Assembly (NCBI GenBank): GCA_963751245.1
Contig: CAVVTR010000007.1
Coordinates: 248,001-312,000 of the forward strand
Length of the DNA stretch: 64,000 bases
Reading direction: 5' to 3'
From: CAVVTR01 sp963751245
GTDB taxonomy: Bacteria > Acidobacteriota > Thermoanaerobaculia > Thermoanaerobaculales > Thermoanaerobaculaceae
Numbering within the stretch: the first letter of the stretch is position 1; every line of letters begins with the position of its first letter. A program made the translations under genes and the position numbers. The notes under the pieces are model-generated. The model did not search any database. It saw only the letters and a list, made by a program, of their open reading frames with translations, and was not told the DNA's origin. Of this stretch, positions 1 through 7,775 are shown piece by piece.

Positions 1-609
1 GCGCTCGCTGCGAGCGTCCCCGCGGCGGCGGGGCAGCCGGCACCCGACGAGGACCAGCTCGCGCAGCGGGTGGTGGCGCTGGAGCAGCGCGTGAACCGTC
101 TGGAGCACGCGGTGACGGCTCTTTCGCGGCGCCTCCCGCGTGACGCGCAGGTCGCGGCGCAGCAGGCGGAGGCCCGGAAGCGCATGAAGAAGGACGGTCT
201 CGCGTTCACGCCCGAGCAGCTGCGGGCCATCGAGGCCCTCTACCAGAAGGCCAGCGGGATGCAGCGGGGCACGGCCCGGGAGCAGGAGCTCCGCCGGCTG
301 GTCGAGACGTACCCGGCCTCCAACCGGGCCGGTTGCGCCCGCCTCTACCTGGCCCAGGACGCCTCCTCGCCGAACGCTGCCGTGGCCGCGTTCGAGGAGG
401 CCATCGCGCGCTCGCCGGACTGCTTCTACGGCGACGGCGTCCAGGTCGGCGCCTACGCCCGCTACCTGCTCGGCCGCCTCTATCAGCGCACGGGGCGGGA
501 TGGTGAGGCGGCGCGGGTGTTCGGCGAGATCCGGACGTCCTTCCCCGGGGCCGTGGACCACGACGGCCGGCCCCTCGTAGAGCTCATCGGGCCGCAACCG
601 GGTTCGTAG
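1..609 (+). CDS. TPR/YbgF-like periplasmic protein (5' partial)
   Basis: The reading frame is open from the first base, so the true start lies left of the window. The visible part begins with an Ala-rich stretch resembling the end of a signal peptide. It continues with a short heptad-like coiled coil (LEQRVNRLEHAVTAL) and then TPR-type helices around residues 70-175. This order, export signal then coiled coil then TPRs, is that of the YbgF/CpoB group, which works with Tol-Pal in envelope constriction. No Tol or Pal gene is visible here, so the role is inferred from architecture only. It ends with TAG at 607-609. Confidence 0.75.
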   Translation, partial: ALAASVPAAAGQPAPDEDQLAQRVVALEQRVNRLEHAVTALSRRLPRDAQVAAQQAEARKRMKKDGLAFTPEQLRAIEALYQKASGMQRGTAREQELRRLVETYPASNRAGCARLYLAQDASSPNAAVAAFEEAIARSPDCFYGDGVQVGAYARYLLGRLYQRTGRDGEAARVFGEIRTSFPGAVDHDGRPLVELIGPQPGS

Positions 610-986
610 AGACGCCTGGCCCGGCGCACGTTGGCAACGTTGACCGCGGCGAAGACGAGCAGGAAGCCGGCGCTGCCCATCATCGAGACGCTCGACAGGT
701 CGAAGAGGTTGGCCACCAGCAGCGACAGCGCGGCGGTGATGAGGAGCCCCTCCATGGGACGCCGCCAGGTCTTGCGCTCGAGGACCTCCCAAAGCTCGCC
801 GTGCTTGGCGGTGATGGAGGCGACCCGGACCGGGCGCCGTCCGGATCGTCTTGCCTCCGTCCGCGGCGGCGCCGATCATTGTGGGATGGACACGGCCCCT
901 GGCCCGTCCGCATCGTCCCCCGGGGGAGCGGACGCCCGCGGCTGCCGCGGCGCGGCCACGGTGGGCCCGGCCCCGGGGAGGCGGGC
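610..986. other. Intergenic stretch holding only the permease remnant
   Basis: Apart from the degraded permease fragment on the minus strand and the ribosome-binding site of the next gene (GGGGAG at about 975-980), I see no gene, RNA or repeat in these 377 bases. Confidence 0.5.
616..839 (-). pseudogene. Amino-acid permease (APC superfamily) remnant
   Basis: On the minus strand, a stretch of about 70 codons reads as the late transmembrane part of an APC-type amino-acid permease. It has a basic cytoplasmic loop ending WRRPMEGLL, followed by two hydrophobic segments containing NLFDLSS, GSAGFLLVF and AVNVANVRRARR. A full permease has about 450-500 residues; here nothing recognisable precedes the fragment (a stop lies at 876-878). 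After the second helix the frame runs into the end of the neighbouring TPR gene. It therefore looks like a leftover of a deleted gene rather than a working transporter. Confidence 0.55.
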
Positions 987-1328
987 GTGCTGATCCCGAT
1001 CCCTGACGTGCACTGCGGCCTGGGCGTGGTGATCGCGCTGGTGTCGCTGCCCCTCGTGCTGCGCCGCGTTCCCATGAACAAAGTCTACGGCGTGCGGCTG
1101 CGCAGGTCGTTCAGCTCGGAGCGCAACTGGTACGAGATCAACGCCTACGGCGGCAGGCTGCTCGTCGGCTTCGGGCTCTTCCTGGTCGCCTTCTCGTTCG
1201 CGACGAGGACCCTGGCGCCGCCGCCGGAGAGCCCCTGGGCCCCAGTCTTCCTCGTGGCGCCGCTCCTGGCGCTGCTGCCCGTCCTCGCGTGCATCCGGGC
1301 GTTCGCCCGAAAGCTGCCGGACCGGTAG
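987..1328 (+). CDS. SdpI-family small membrane protein
   Basis: A 113-residue membrane protein with three hydrophobic segments (about residues 8-27, 55-72 and 84-105). Between the first two lies the signature of the SdpI/YhfL family, seen as MNKVYGVRLRRSFSSERNWY followed by an Asn-Gly-Gly-type helix start (NAYGGRLL). Bacillus SdpI gives immunity to the SdpC killing factor, but most members in other phyla have no assigned role. The start is a GTG preceded by GGGGAG at a 6-7 base spacing; longer upstream readings lack any family similarity. It stands alone between the permease remnant and the sensory cyclase gene. Confidence 0.75.
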   Translation: MLIPIPDVHCGLGVVIALVSLPLVLRRVPMNKVYGVRLRRSFSSERNWYEINAYGGRLLVGFGLFLVAFSFATRTLAPPPESPWAPVFLVAPLLALLPVLACIRAFARKLPDR

Positions 1329-1433
1329 TTGACGCGCGGGGCGCCGCGTCCGCGGACGGCTCGTCGGGGTGCTCGGCCGCGTCCCAGGAGAGCGCGCGTG
1401 CCCGGCCCTCTCGGTGGAGGCGCGGGAGCTTTT

Positions 1434-1442
1434 TGATATAGT
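1434..1442 (+). promoter_or_regulatory. Extended -10 promoter element for the PAS/GGDEF gene
   Basis: TGATATAGT matches an extended -10 box (TGn plus TATAnT) and lies in an AT-rich island inside otherwise GC-rich spacer. No convincing -35 box is seen 17 bases upstream, as is usual for extended -10 promoters. The start codon is about 140 bases downstream. Confidence 0.4.
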
Positions 1443-1582
1443 TGAGCTTAGAGACCGTGGTCGTAACCGTTGGAACGAGTGACCCCCGCCTGCAGCGGGG
1501 CCGCGGTTCGGCCGCCGGTTGCGGGGCGTGCCGCGCACCGGGCACGGGTTCGCAGGCGGGCGACGGGGACGGGAGCTGACGA

Positions 1583-4012
1583 GTGAGCAAGGAGGCCGGG
1601 GGCAGGACTCCCAAACCACCGGCCGGTCTCATGATGGGACCGAAGACCTGGCGCCACATTCTCGACGCGGTCGGGGGTCCTGTGTTTCTCCACGACCTGC
1701 ACTACCGCGTGATCCTGGCAAACGCAGCCTACTGCCGCGCGGCCGGCGTGCGCGAGGCGGACGCCCTGGGCAAACTCTACTGGGAGGTCTTTCCGCCGGG
1801 CGTGGGGCCGCCGCCCGGGTGCCGGGCCGCAAGCCACCGGGCGGACGGTCCCCCGGGCCCGGAGGACGTGCAAGCCGGGGAGAGGCACTTCTCCCTGCTG
1901 TGCTACACGGTGCCCGACGATGAGGGAAGGCCCCAGTGGTTTCTGCACGTGCTCACCGACATCACCGACCAAAGGCGGAGCGAGGCCGCGCTGAGGGAGA
2001 GCGAGGCGCGCTTTCGCACCGTGATCGAAACCGCGCAGGACGCCATCATCTCCCTGGATGGGGGGACCGGCGTGATCACCGCGGCGAACCCGGCTGCCGA
2101 GAAGATCTTCGGCTACCGCAGGGACGAGCTGATCGGGCAGAAGCTCCACGGCCTCCTGATGCCGTCCCGCTTTTTCGAGGTGAATGCGAAGGCCATGGCG
2201 GAGTTCGCCGGGACCGGGAAGGGCGCGGCGGTCGGCCGGACCGTCGAGCTCGCCGCGCTTCACAAGGACGGCACGGAGTTTCCCATCGAGCTCTCCCTCT
2301 CGGCCACGCTCCTCGACGGAACGTGGCACGCGACGGGCATCGTCCGGGACATCAGCGAGCGGAAGAGGGCGGAGGCGCTGCAGAGAGAGCTGGCGGCGAA
2401 GTACAGCACCATTTTTGAGTCATCGTCCGATGCCATCATGCTGCTCGACGGCGACGCGTTGATCGACTGCAACGCGTCCGCCGTCCGGATGTTCGGCGGG
2501 TCGACCCCCGGCGATCTCACCGGCAGGCACCTCCTCGGGCTCTCCCCGCCGGTCCAGCCGGGGGGCGAGGACTCGAGGAGCCTGGGGGAAGGGCTCATCG
2601 CCGAGGCCCTTGCGAAGGGGCGTCTCCAGTTCGAGTGGCGGCATCGGCGGCTCGACGGCGCCGAGTTCTCCGCCGACGTCCTGCTGACCGCCCTGGAGCT
2701 CGGCGGCACGCCCCTGCTCCAGGCCACGGTGCGCGACACCACGGAGATGAGGGACCTGATGTCGCGGCTGAAGGAGAGCGAGGAGCGCTACCGCAACATC
2801 GCCGAGACGACCAGCGACTGGGCGTGGCAGACCGACGAGAAGGGGGCCTACGTCTACGTCAGCCAGAAGATCACCGACGCTCTCGGGTACACGCCGGAGG
2901 AGCTCTACGGCAGGAGCCCCTTCGATCTCATGCCTCCGGAGGAGGCGGCGAGGGTGGCCGAGATCTTCGCCGACCTGTCCAGCGCGAAGCTGTCGTTCTC
3001 GTTCCTCGAGAACGTCAACATCCACAAGGACGGCCGTCAGGTCATCCTGGAGACCAGCGGCGTGCCCGTGCTGGGTGACGATGGCGAGCTCCGCGGCTAC
3101 TTCGGGGTCGAGCACGACGTCACGCGGCGAAAGCTGCTGGAAGCGAAGCTCCGCGAGTCCGAGGCCCGGTTCAGGGTCGTCTTCGACCAGTCCACGGACG
3201 TCACCTACCTGCTCGGCCGCGACGGCGCGTTCACATCGCTCAGTCCTTCGTTCGAGTCCTTGACGGGTTTCCCTCCCGGGGTCTGGGTCGGCAAGCCGTT
3301 CGCCCCCCTGGTTCACCCGGACGACCTCCCGCGAGCCATGGAGATCTTCCGGGCCGCCTGTGCCGGCCAGAGGTTGCCGGACTTCGAGCTGCGCCTCGCG
3401 AGGAAGTCCGGGGGCTGGCTGGATGCCGAGCTCAGCATGGTGCCGGTGGACATGAGCGACGGCACCGTCGTCATCGGGATCGCCCGGGACGTCAGCGAGC
3501 GCAAGCGCGAGGAGGAGAGGATCCTCGTCCTTGCCACCACCGACACGCTCACGGGGCTGGCCAACCGCCGCGAGTTCTCCTCGGTCCTCACCAGGGAGGT
3601 GGAGCGGTCCCGGAGGTTCGGCAGCCCCCTGTCGGTGATCATGTGCGACATCGACCACTTCAAGCGGGTCAACGACACCTTCGGCCACGATGTCGGCGAC
3701 CTGGTGCTGCGAGGCGTCAGCGAGCTGGTGACACGGAACACGAGGTCGCTGGACGTGGCGGCGAGGTGGGGCGGGGAGGAGTTCATGATCCTCCTGCCCC
3801 AGACGGGCCTCGACGCGGCCGGCATCGTGGCGGAGAAGCTGCGCGCGGTGGTCGCGGGTCACCGGTTCGAGAAGGCCGGCCGGGTGACGCTCAGCTTCGG
3901 TGTGACCGGCTACACGCGGTCGGAGGACGTCGAGGCGATGCTCAAGCGGGCGGACCAGGCGCTCTACGCGGCCAAGAGGAACGGCAGGAACCGCGTCGAG
4001 ATCGTCGCCTGA
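1583..4012 (+). CDS. Five-PAS sensory diguanylate cyclase
   Basis: An 809-residue signalling protein that should make cyclic di-GMP from two GTP. Five PAS sensor modules follow one another (about residues 22-130, 140-262, 270-388, 395-515 and 525-640), each closed by the usual PAC-type ending (for example DITDQRRSE, DISERKRAE, DVSERKREE). The C-terminal GGDEF domain (about 645-805) has an intact GGEEF active-site motif at 730-734. It also has an RxxD product-inhibition site (RSLD, 721-724) exactly five residues before it, so feedback inhibition is expected. No transmembrane segment is evident, so sensing is probably cytoplasmic. The start is GTG with GGGAG seven bases upstream. A PilZ protein about 2 kb downstream is a possible c-di-GMP effector. 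Confidence 0.93.
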   Translation: MSKEAGGRTPKPPAGLMMGPKTWRHILDAVGGPVFLHDLHYRVILANAAYCRAAGVREADALGKLYWEVFPPGVGPPPGCRAASHRADGPPGPEDVQAGERHFSLLCYTVPDDEGRPQWFLHVLTDITDQRRSEAALRESEARFRTVIETAQDAIISLDGGTGVITAANPAAEKIFGYRRDELIGQKLHGLLMPSRFFEVNAKAMAEFAGTGKGAAVGRTVELAALHKDGTEFPIELSLSATLLDGTWHATGIVRDISERKRAEALQRELAAKYSTIFESSSDAIMLLDGDALIDCNASAVRMFGGSTPGDLTGRHLLGLSPPVQPGGEDSRSLGEGLIAEALAKGRLQFEWRHRRLDGAEFSADVLLTALELGGTPLLQATVRDTTEMRDLMSRLKESEERYRNIAETTSDWAWQTDEKGAYVYVSQKITDALGYTPEELYGRSPFDLMPPEEAARVAEIFADLSSAKLSFSFLENVNIHKDGRQVILETSGVPVLGDDGELRGYFGVEHDVTRRKLLEAKLRESEARFRVVFDQSTDVTYLLGRDGAFTSLSPSFESLTGFPPGVWVGKPFAPLVHPDDLPRAMEIFRAACAGQRLPDFELRLARKSGGWLDAELSMVPVDMSDGTVVIGIARDVSERKREEERILVLATTDTLTGLANRREFSSVLTREVERSRRFGSPLSVIMCDIDHFKRVNDTFGHDVGDLVLRGVSELVTRNTRSLDVAARWGGEEFMILLPQTGLDAAGIVAEKLRAVVAGHRFEKAGRVTLSFGVTGYTRSEDVEAMLKRADQALYAAKRNGRNRVEIVA

Positions 4013-4057
4013 ACCCCCCACGCGGACCGGCTGCTCCCCTCGTCGGAGGAGGACGTC

Positions 4058-4318
4058 ATGAAGATGGTGCTGATCGGCGCGGCCGTCGTGGCGCTGCTCT
4101 TCGGGCTGCACCGGCTGGCGTTGTGGATGGAGCGTCGCGGCTGGGTGTACTACATCCACAAGAAGCCGTCCTCCTCCTCGCTGAGCAGCGCCTTCCTCCA
4201 GGTGCAGTCGCTCGTCGACCCCGGCGCGCGGAGCGTGGTCGAGGCGGTCCGCGAGGAGCGGGCGGAGTCGGCGGAGGCCGGCGACCCGCCCGTCGCCGGG
4301 GGCGACGGCGCTCCGTGA
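4058..4318 (+). CDS. Small single-pass membrane protein, unknown function
   Basis: An 86-residue protein with one N-terminal hydrophobic helix (about residues 3-22). A short basic/aromatic stretch (ERRGWVYYIHKKPSSSS) and an acidic, Ala-rich tail follow. A very strong ribosome-binding site (GGAGGAGG) precedes the ATG, which supports real translation. It lies 45 bases after the diguanylate cyclase and may be cotranscribed with it. I recognise no family; homologues would be expected in related genomes. Confidence 0.6.
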   Translation: MKMVLIGAAVVALLFGLHRLALWMERRGWVYYIHKKPSSSSLSSAFLQVQSLVDPGARSVVEAVREERAESAEAGDPPVAGGDGAP

Positions 4319-4341
4319 CGCCGTCCGGCCCGAGCGAGGCG

Positions 4342-5580
4342 CTACGCCGCGCCCGGCCGCCTCGGGTAGGTGGTGGCGACGTAGTCGGCGATGAGGCGCT
4401 CGAACGCCGCGGCGATCTCCTCGGCGTTCCCCTTGAGGGTGGTGTGGCGGACGCCGTCCACGTAGACGGGGCAGGCCGGCGTCTCGCCGGTGCCCGGCAG
4501 CGAGATGCCGATGTTGGCGGCGCGCGACTCGCCGGGTCCGTTGACGATGCAGCCCATCACCGCGAGCTTGAGGTTCTCCACGCCCTCGTGGCGGCGCTTC
4601 CACTCCGGCAGCATGGCGCGGAGATATCCCTCCACGCGCTCGGCGATCTCCTGGAAGGTCGTGCTCGTGGTGCGTCCGCACCCGGGGCACGCCGTCACCG
4701 AGGGAGCGAAGGCACGCAGTCCCAGGGCCTGGAGCAGCTCGCAGGCGGCGTAGACCTCCTCGCGACGGTCGCCGCCCGGGCGGGGGGTCAGGGACACCCG
4801 GACGGTGTCCCCGATGCCCTCGTCGAGGAGCACCGCCATGGCCGAGGCCGACCACACCAGCCCCCGGGTCCCGAGCCCCGCCTCGGTGAGCCCGAGGTGG
4901 AGGGGCTGCCGGGTGCGGGCCGCGAGCTCCCGGTAGACGGCGATGAGGTCGCGGGGCACGGAGCTCTTGCACGAGATCACGACCTGGTCCTCGCGCAGCC
5001 CGCTGGCGAGCGCCAGCTCCGTGGACTCGAGGGCCGAGGCCACCATGCACTCGTTGATGACCTCACCCGAGGAGAGCCCCCGCTCCCGCTCGGAGTTCTC
5101 GGCCATCCGCCGCACCACCAGCTCCTGGTTCAGCGACCCGACGTTGACGCCGATGCGCACGGCTTTGCCGTGCTCCGCGGCGACGTGGCAGATGGTGGCG
5201 AACTGCTCGTCCCGGCGCGCGCCGTGCCCCACGTTGCCGGGGTTGATGCGGTACTTGTCCAGGGTCCGGGCGCACTCAGGATGGGTCGTCAGCAGGGTGT
5301 GCCCGTTGTAGTGGAAATCGCCCACCAGCGGGACCGCGCACCCCTCGTCGTCGAGGCGCCGGCGGATCTCCCCCACCGCGGCGGCGGCCTCGGGGACGTT
5401 GACGGTGATGCGGACCAGCTCGGCGCCGGCCTCGGCGAGCTCCCTGCACTGGCGGGCGGTGGCCGCCGCGTCGGCGGTGTCCGTGGAGGTCATGGCCTGC
5501 ACCACCACCGGTGCTCCGCCGCCGATCTGCACGCCACCCACCCGGACTCCCACGGTCTCCCGTCGCTTCGGCTCGGCCAT
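4342..5580 (-). CDS. ispG: 4-hydroxy-3-methylbut-2-en-1-yl diphosphate synthase
   Basis: IspG (GcpE) converts 2-C-methyl-D-erythritol 2,4-cyclodiphosphate to HMBPP in the MEP isoprenoid pathway, using electrons from ferredoxin or flavodoxin. The 412-residue protein has the TIM-barrel N-terminus (VVVQAMTSTDT; GDFHYNGH; KYRINPGN) and the C-terminal iron-sulfur part. The [4Fe-4S] ligands are visible: Cys298 and Cys301 in ACPGCGRT, Cys344 in MGCIVNGPGE, and Glu351. The length is normal for the short bacterial form. It is read from an ATG with GGAGG about ten bases upstream, alone and convergent with the small membrane protein. It implies the MEP route, which fits prenyl-dependent quinone synthesis elsewhere in the window. 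Confidence 0.97.
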   Translation of the reverse strand: MAEPKRRETVGVRVGGVQIGGGAPVVVQAMTSTDTADAAATARQCRELAEAGAELVRITVNVPEAAAAVGEIRRRLDDEGCAVPLVGDFHYNGHTLLTTHPECARTLDKYRINPGNVGHGARRDEQFATICHVAAEHGKAVRIGVNVGSLNQELVVRRMAENSERERGLSSGEVINECMVASALESTELALASGLREDQVVISCKSSVPRDLIAVYRELAARTRQPLHLGLTEAGLGTRGLVWSASAMAVLLDEGIGDTVRVSLTPRPGGDRREEVYAACELLQALGLRAFAPSVTACPGCGRTTSTTFQEIAERVEGYLRAMLPEWKRRHEGVENLKLAVMGCIVNGPGESRAANIGISLPGTGETPACPVYVDGVRHTTLKGNAEEIAAAFERLIADYVATTYPRRPGAA

Positions 5581-5670
5581 ACGCCTCGGACTCCTCCCCC
5601 CGCCGGGTTCTCCGCCGGCCGGGAGGGGCCAGTCTAGAGAACCGGGGGGCGGGCGTCAAACGACGCTCGG

Positions 5671-5693
5671 GTCAGGAGTTGCGATCTCCTGAC
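5671..5693. repeat. Perfect inverted repeat in a divergent promoter region
   Basis: GTCAGGAG and CTCCTGAC form a perfect 8-base inverted repeat around a 7-base centre. It lies between ispG (minus) and the DUF309 gene (plus). There is no T-run, so it is more likely an operator or an mRNA-leader hairpin than a terminator. Confidence 0.4.
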
Positions 5694-5744
5694 GCGGAGG
5701 GTCGAACGCCTCCGGAGCGTCAACCGGTCACCCCTCGGCGTCGG

Positions 5745-5753
5745 TGGTACGAT
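5745..5753 (+). promoter_or_regulatory. Extended -10 promoter for the DUF309 gene
   Basis: TGGTACGAT is an extended -10 box. A weak -35 (CGGTCA, 5725-5730) lies 17 bases upstream. The gene starts 43 bases downstream. Confidence 0.35.
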
Positions 5754-5796
5754 GCCCTCTGCTCCGGCCCCGGGCGGGGCCGGCCGCGGAGAATCG

Positions 5797-6222
5797 ATGA
5801 ACCAGAGCAGCCCGCAGATTGCGACCGACGCCCCCGGCCCCGACGGCACCCTGCCGCCCGAGGTGCTCCGCGGCATCCTCCTCTTCAACGCCCGGCGCTA
5901 TGACGAGGCCCATCACGTGCTCCAGGCGGTCTGGTGCCGGGAGCACGGGCCCCTCCGGCTGCTCTATCAGGGCATCATCCAGGTGGGCGCGGCGGCCATC
6001 CACGTGGACCGCGGGCACGTCGCCCAGGCCCTGGTGATGTTCGACCGCGCCCGTCCCAAGCTGGAGGGGCTGCCGCCGGTGTGCCGCGGGGTGCGGGTCG
6101 CACGGTTCCGGGAGGCGGCGGCGAGGTGCGAGGCCGCCGTACGGGCCGCGGGAGATGGCGCCGAGGGGCCCTGCTCCGCCGTCTCGTTTCCCACCGTGGA
6201 GCTCGGGGACCGGGTCTCCTGA
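5797..6222 (+). CDS. DUF309 domain protein
   Basis: A 141-residue cytoplasmic protein with the DUF309 core: the helix RGILLFNARRYDEAHHVLQ followed by YQGIIQVGAAAIHV and a Gly/Ala helix. Family members are small helical proteins with a conserved LFN...EAH pattern and no proven activity. Here the usual EAHE is EAHH. The start is the internal ATG with GGAGA just upstream; the longer in-frame reading from 5752 lacks a ribosome site and would run across the promoter. A DUF309 gene beside an isoprenoid gene gives no functional clue. Confidence 0.8.
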   Translation: MNQSSPQIATDAPGPDGTLPPEVLRGILLFNARRYDEAHHVLQAVWCREHGPLRLLYQGIIQVGAAAIHVDRGHVAQALVMFDRARPKLEGLPPVCRGVRVARFREAAARCEAAVRAAGDGAEGPCSAVSFPTVELGDRVS

Positions 6223-6234
6223 GGGCGTCGCGCC

Positions 6235-6263
6235 TTGCCTGGGGAGCCCCCTGCTGGTACATT
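6235..6263 (+). promoter_or_regulatory. Sigma-70-type promoter of the PilZ gene
   Basis: TTGCCT (6235-6240), a 17-base spacer, then TACATT (6258-6263) preceded by TGG, which makes an extended -10. Transcription should begin near 6270, only about 15 bases before the start codon. Confidence 0.55.
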
Positions 6264-6284
6264 CTCACTATCGAGGACCGGGCC

Positions 6285-6611
6285 ATGGGCGAGGAGCACA
6301 GACGCTTTCCACGCATTCCCTCCCAGCACGCGCTGCTGGTGAAGAAGCTCGCCGGTGAGGGGGCGGAGGCCCTTTCGAAGACGCAGGTGGTCGGCCAGGG
6401 CGGGTGCATGTTCATCCACGACGCGGCGCTGGGCAGGGACTCCAGCGTGGAGATCCTGATCTCGGTCAAGGGCCGGGTGGTGCGGGCGGTCTCCCGGGTG
6501 GTCTACGAGATCGCCCGCAAGGACGGCAAGTACGAGGTCGGCGTGGAGTTCGTCGAGGTGTCCGACGGCGACCGGAAGATCATCCGCGATCTCCTCCTTC
6601 CCACCAACTGA
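6285..6611 (+). CDS. PilZ domain protein with a degenerate second motif
   Basis: A 108-residue single-domain PilZ protein. The first c-di-GMP motif (RxxxR) is present near the N-terminus as RRFPR. The second motif, normally [D/N]xSxxG, reads VVGQGG here, so the Asp/Asn and Ser ligands are missing. It may therefore bind c-di-GMP weakly or not at all, or depend on partners. The beta-barrel strands continue with VEILISVKGRVVRAVSRVVYEI and YEVGVEFVEV. The start is the ATG just after a clear promoter; the much longer in-frame reading from 5934 overlaps the DUF309 gene and is discarded. Confidence 0.85.
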   Translation: MGEEHRRFPRIPSQHALLVKKLAGEGAEALSKTQVVGQGGCMFIHDAALGRDSSVEILISVKGRVVRAVSRVVYEIARKDGKYEVGVEFVEVSDGDRKIIRDLLLPTN

Positions 6612-6662
6612 GCCGCCGGGCGCCGCCGTGCGGGTCGCCGCCGCCCGCCCCATCTTGGCTCC

Positions 6663-7715
6663 ATGAGGCGTGAGTTGCTTCCCGTCGCCGTGATGCTCGG
6701 CGCCGCGGCGGCCGTGCTCGCCGCTCCGGCACGCGGCCAGCAGCCTGCCGGGCGCTTCCAGGAGCACGTCGACGTCTCCCGCGTGGTTGTGGACGCGCGG
6801 GTGATCGGCCCCTCCGGCCGGCCGCTCACCTCGCTGTCGGCCGCCGACTTCCGGGTGCTGGTGGACGGCGCGCCGGTGCGTCTCGAGAGCGCCGAGTGGG
6901 TGAGCGCGCCGGACCTCACCGGGTCGGACCGCGGTGAGCCGGCTCCGGCCCCGGCGCCCGCCGCCGCGCCAGCCCACGGGCCGGGCCGGGGAAGGCTCAT
7001 CGTCTTCTTCTTCCAGAAGGACCTCACGTCGGTTCGGCTGATCGGGCTGATGCGGATGAAGCAGCGGGCCGCGGCCATGGTGGACGCCCTGGCGCCCGGC
7101 GACCGCGTGGCCGTGCTCACCTACGACTCGCACCTCAAGCTCTGGCTGGACTTCACCGGCGACCGGGCGGCGTTGCACCGGGTTGTCGAGCACGCGATCC
7201 TCTTCGACGACGAGCCCGCCCACGTGCGGGCCGGGACCCCCTCCCTGCTGCCTTCCTACGACCGGCGGGCGGCGCGGCGGGCGGCCACCGCGGACCGCGG
7301 CCTGTACGTGCTGGCCCGGGCGCTGGCGCCGATCGAGGGCGCGAAGTCGCTGGTCTTCTTCGGCTGGGGTCTGGGTACCTACACGCCGCCCTTCGTCCGC
7401 CTCGGACGCGACTACCAGCTCGCCCGCTTCACCCTCGCCGCCTCGCGGGTGACCGTCTACGCCCTGGACCTCACCGACGCGGACAGCCACACCCTGGAGG
7501 TGGGCCTGGAGCAGATCGCGGCCGACACCGGCGGGCTGTACGCGAAGACCCACCTGTTCCCCGACGGGGCCATGCACGAGGTGGCGCAGGCGCTGTCCGG
7601 GCACTACGAGCTGGTCTTCGAGGGCCCCTCCGGCCACCGCGGGGCCCACGCCGTGAAGGTGGAGGTGGTGGGTGTCCGCGGCACGGTGTTCGCCCGCGGC
7701 CTGTACGAGGACTGA
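6663..7715 (+). CDS. VWFA-related acidobacterial secreted protein
   Basis: A 350-residue exported protein. A signal peptide (about residues 1-25, ending APARGQQ) is followed by an N-terminal strand-rich region (VVVDARVIGPSGRP...LSAADFRVLVDG). This is typical of the VWFA-related domain family abundant in Acidobacteriota. A von Willebrand A-like fold follows: hydrophobic strand RLIVFFFQKD, then GDRVAVLTYDSHLKLWLDF, then SLVFFGWGLG and VTVYALDL. The metal site (usually DxSxS) is not canonical, since the strand ends FFQKDL. Function is unknown; adhesion or surface interactions are usually assumed. It helps assign the phylum. Confidence 0.88.
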   Translation: MRRELLPVAVMLGAAAAVLAAPARGQQPAGRFQEHVDVSRVVVDARVIGPSGRPLTSLSAADFRVLVDGAPVRLESAEWVSAPDLTGSDRGEPAPAPAPAAAPAHGPGRGRLIVFFFQKDLTSVRLIGLMRMKQRAAAMVDALAPGDRVAVLTYDSHLKLWLDFTGDRAALHRVVEHAILFDDEPAHVRAGTPSLLPSYDRRAARRAATADRGLYVLARALAPIEGAKSLVFFGWGLGTYTPPFVRLGRDYQLARFTLAASRVTVYALDLTDADSHTLEVGLEQIAADTGGLYAKTHLFPDGAMHEVAQALSGHYELVFEGPSGHRGAHAVKVEVVGVRGTVFARGLYED

Positions 7716-7775
7716 GCCGCCGCCGCCCCCTCTCCGCTACACTCGCTTCCGACCCGCGAGGGGCGAGGAGCGCGC

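Noticed and set aside
2420..5050. Minus-strand open frame of 876 codons antisense to the diguanylate cyclase and ispG region
   Set aside because: It is a GC-bias shadow. It has low-complexity Arg/Pro/Gly composition and no family motifs, and it spans two well-supported genes.
5934..6284. Longer PilZ protein starting inside the DUF309 gene
   Set aside because: The extra 117 residues are antisense-like low complexity, and a clear promoter lies just before the ATG at 6285.
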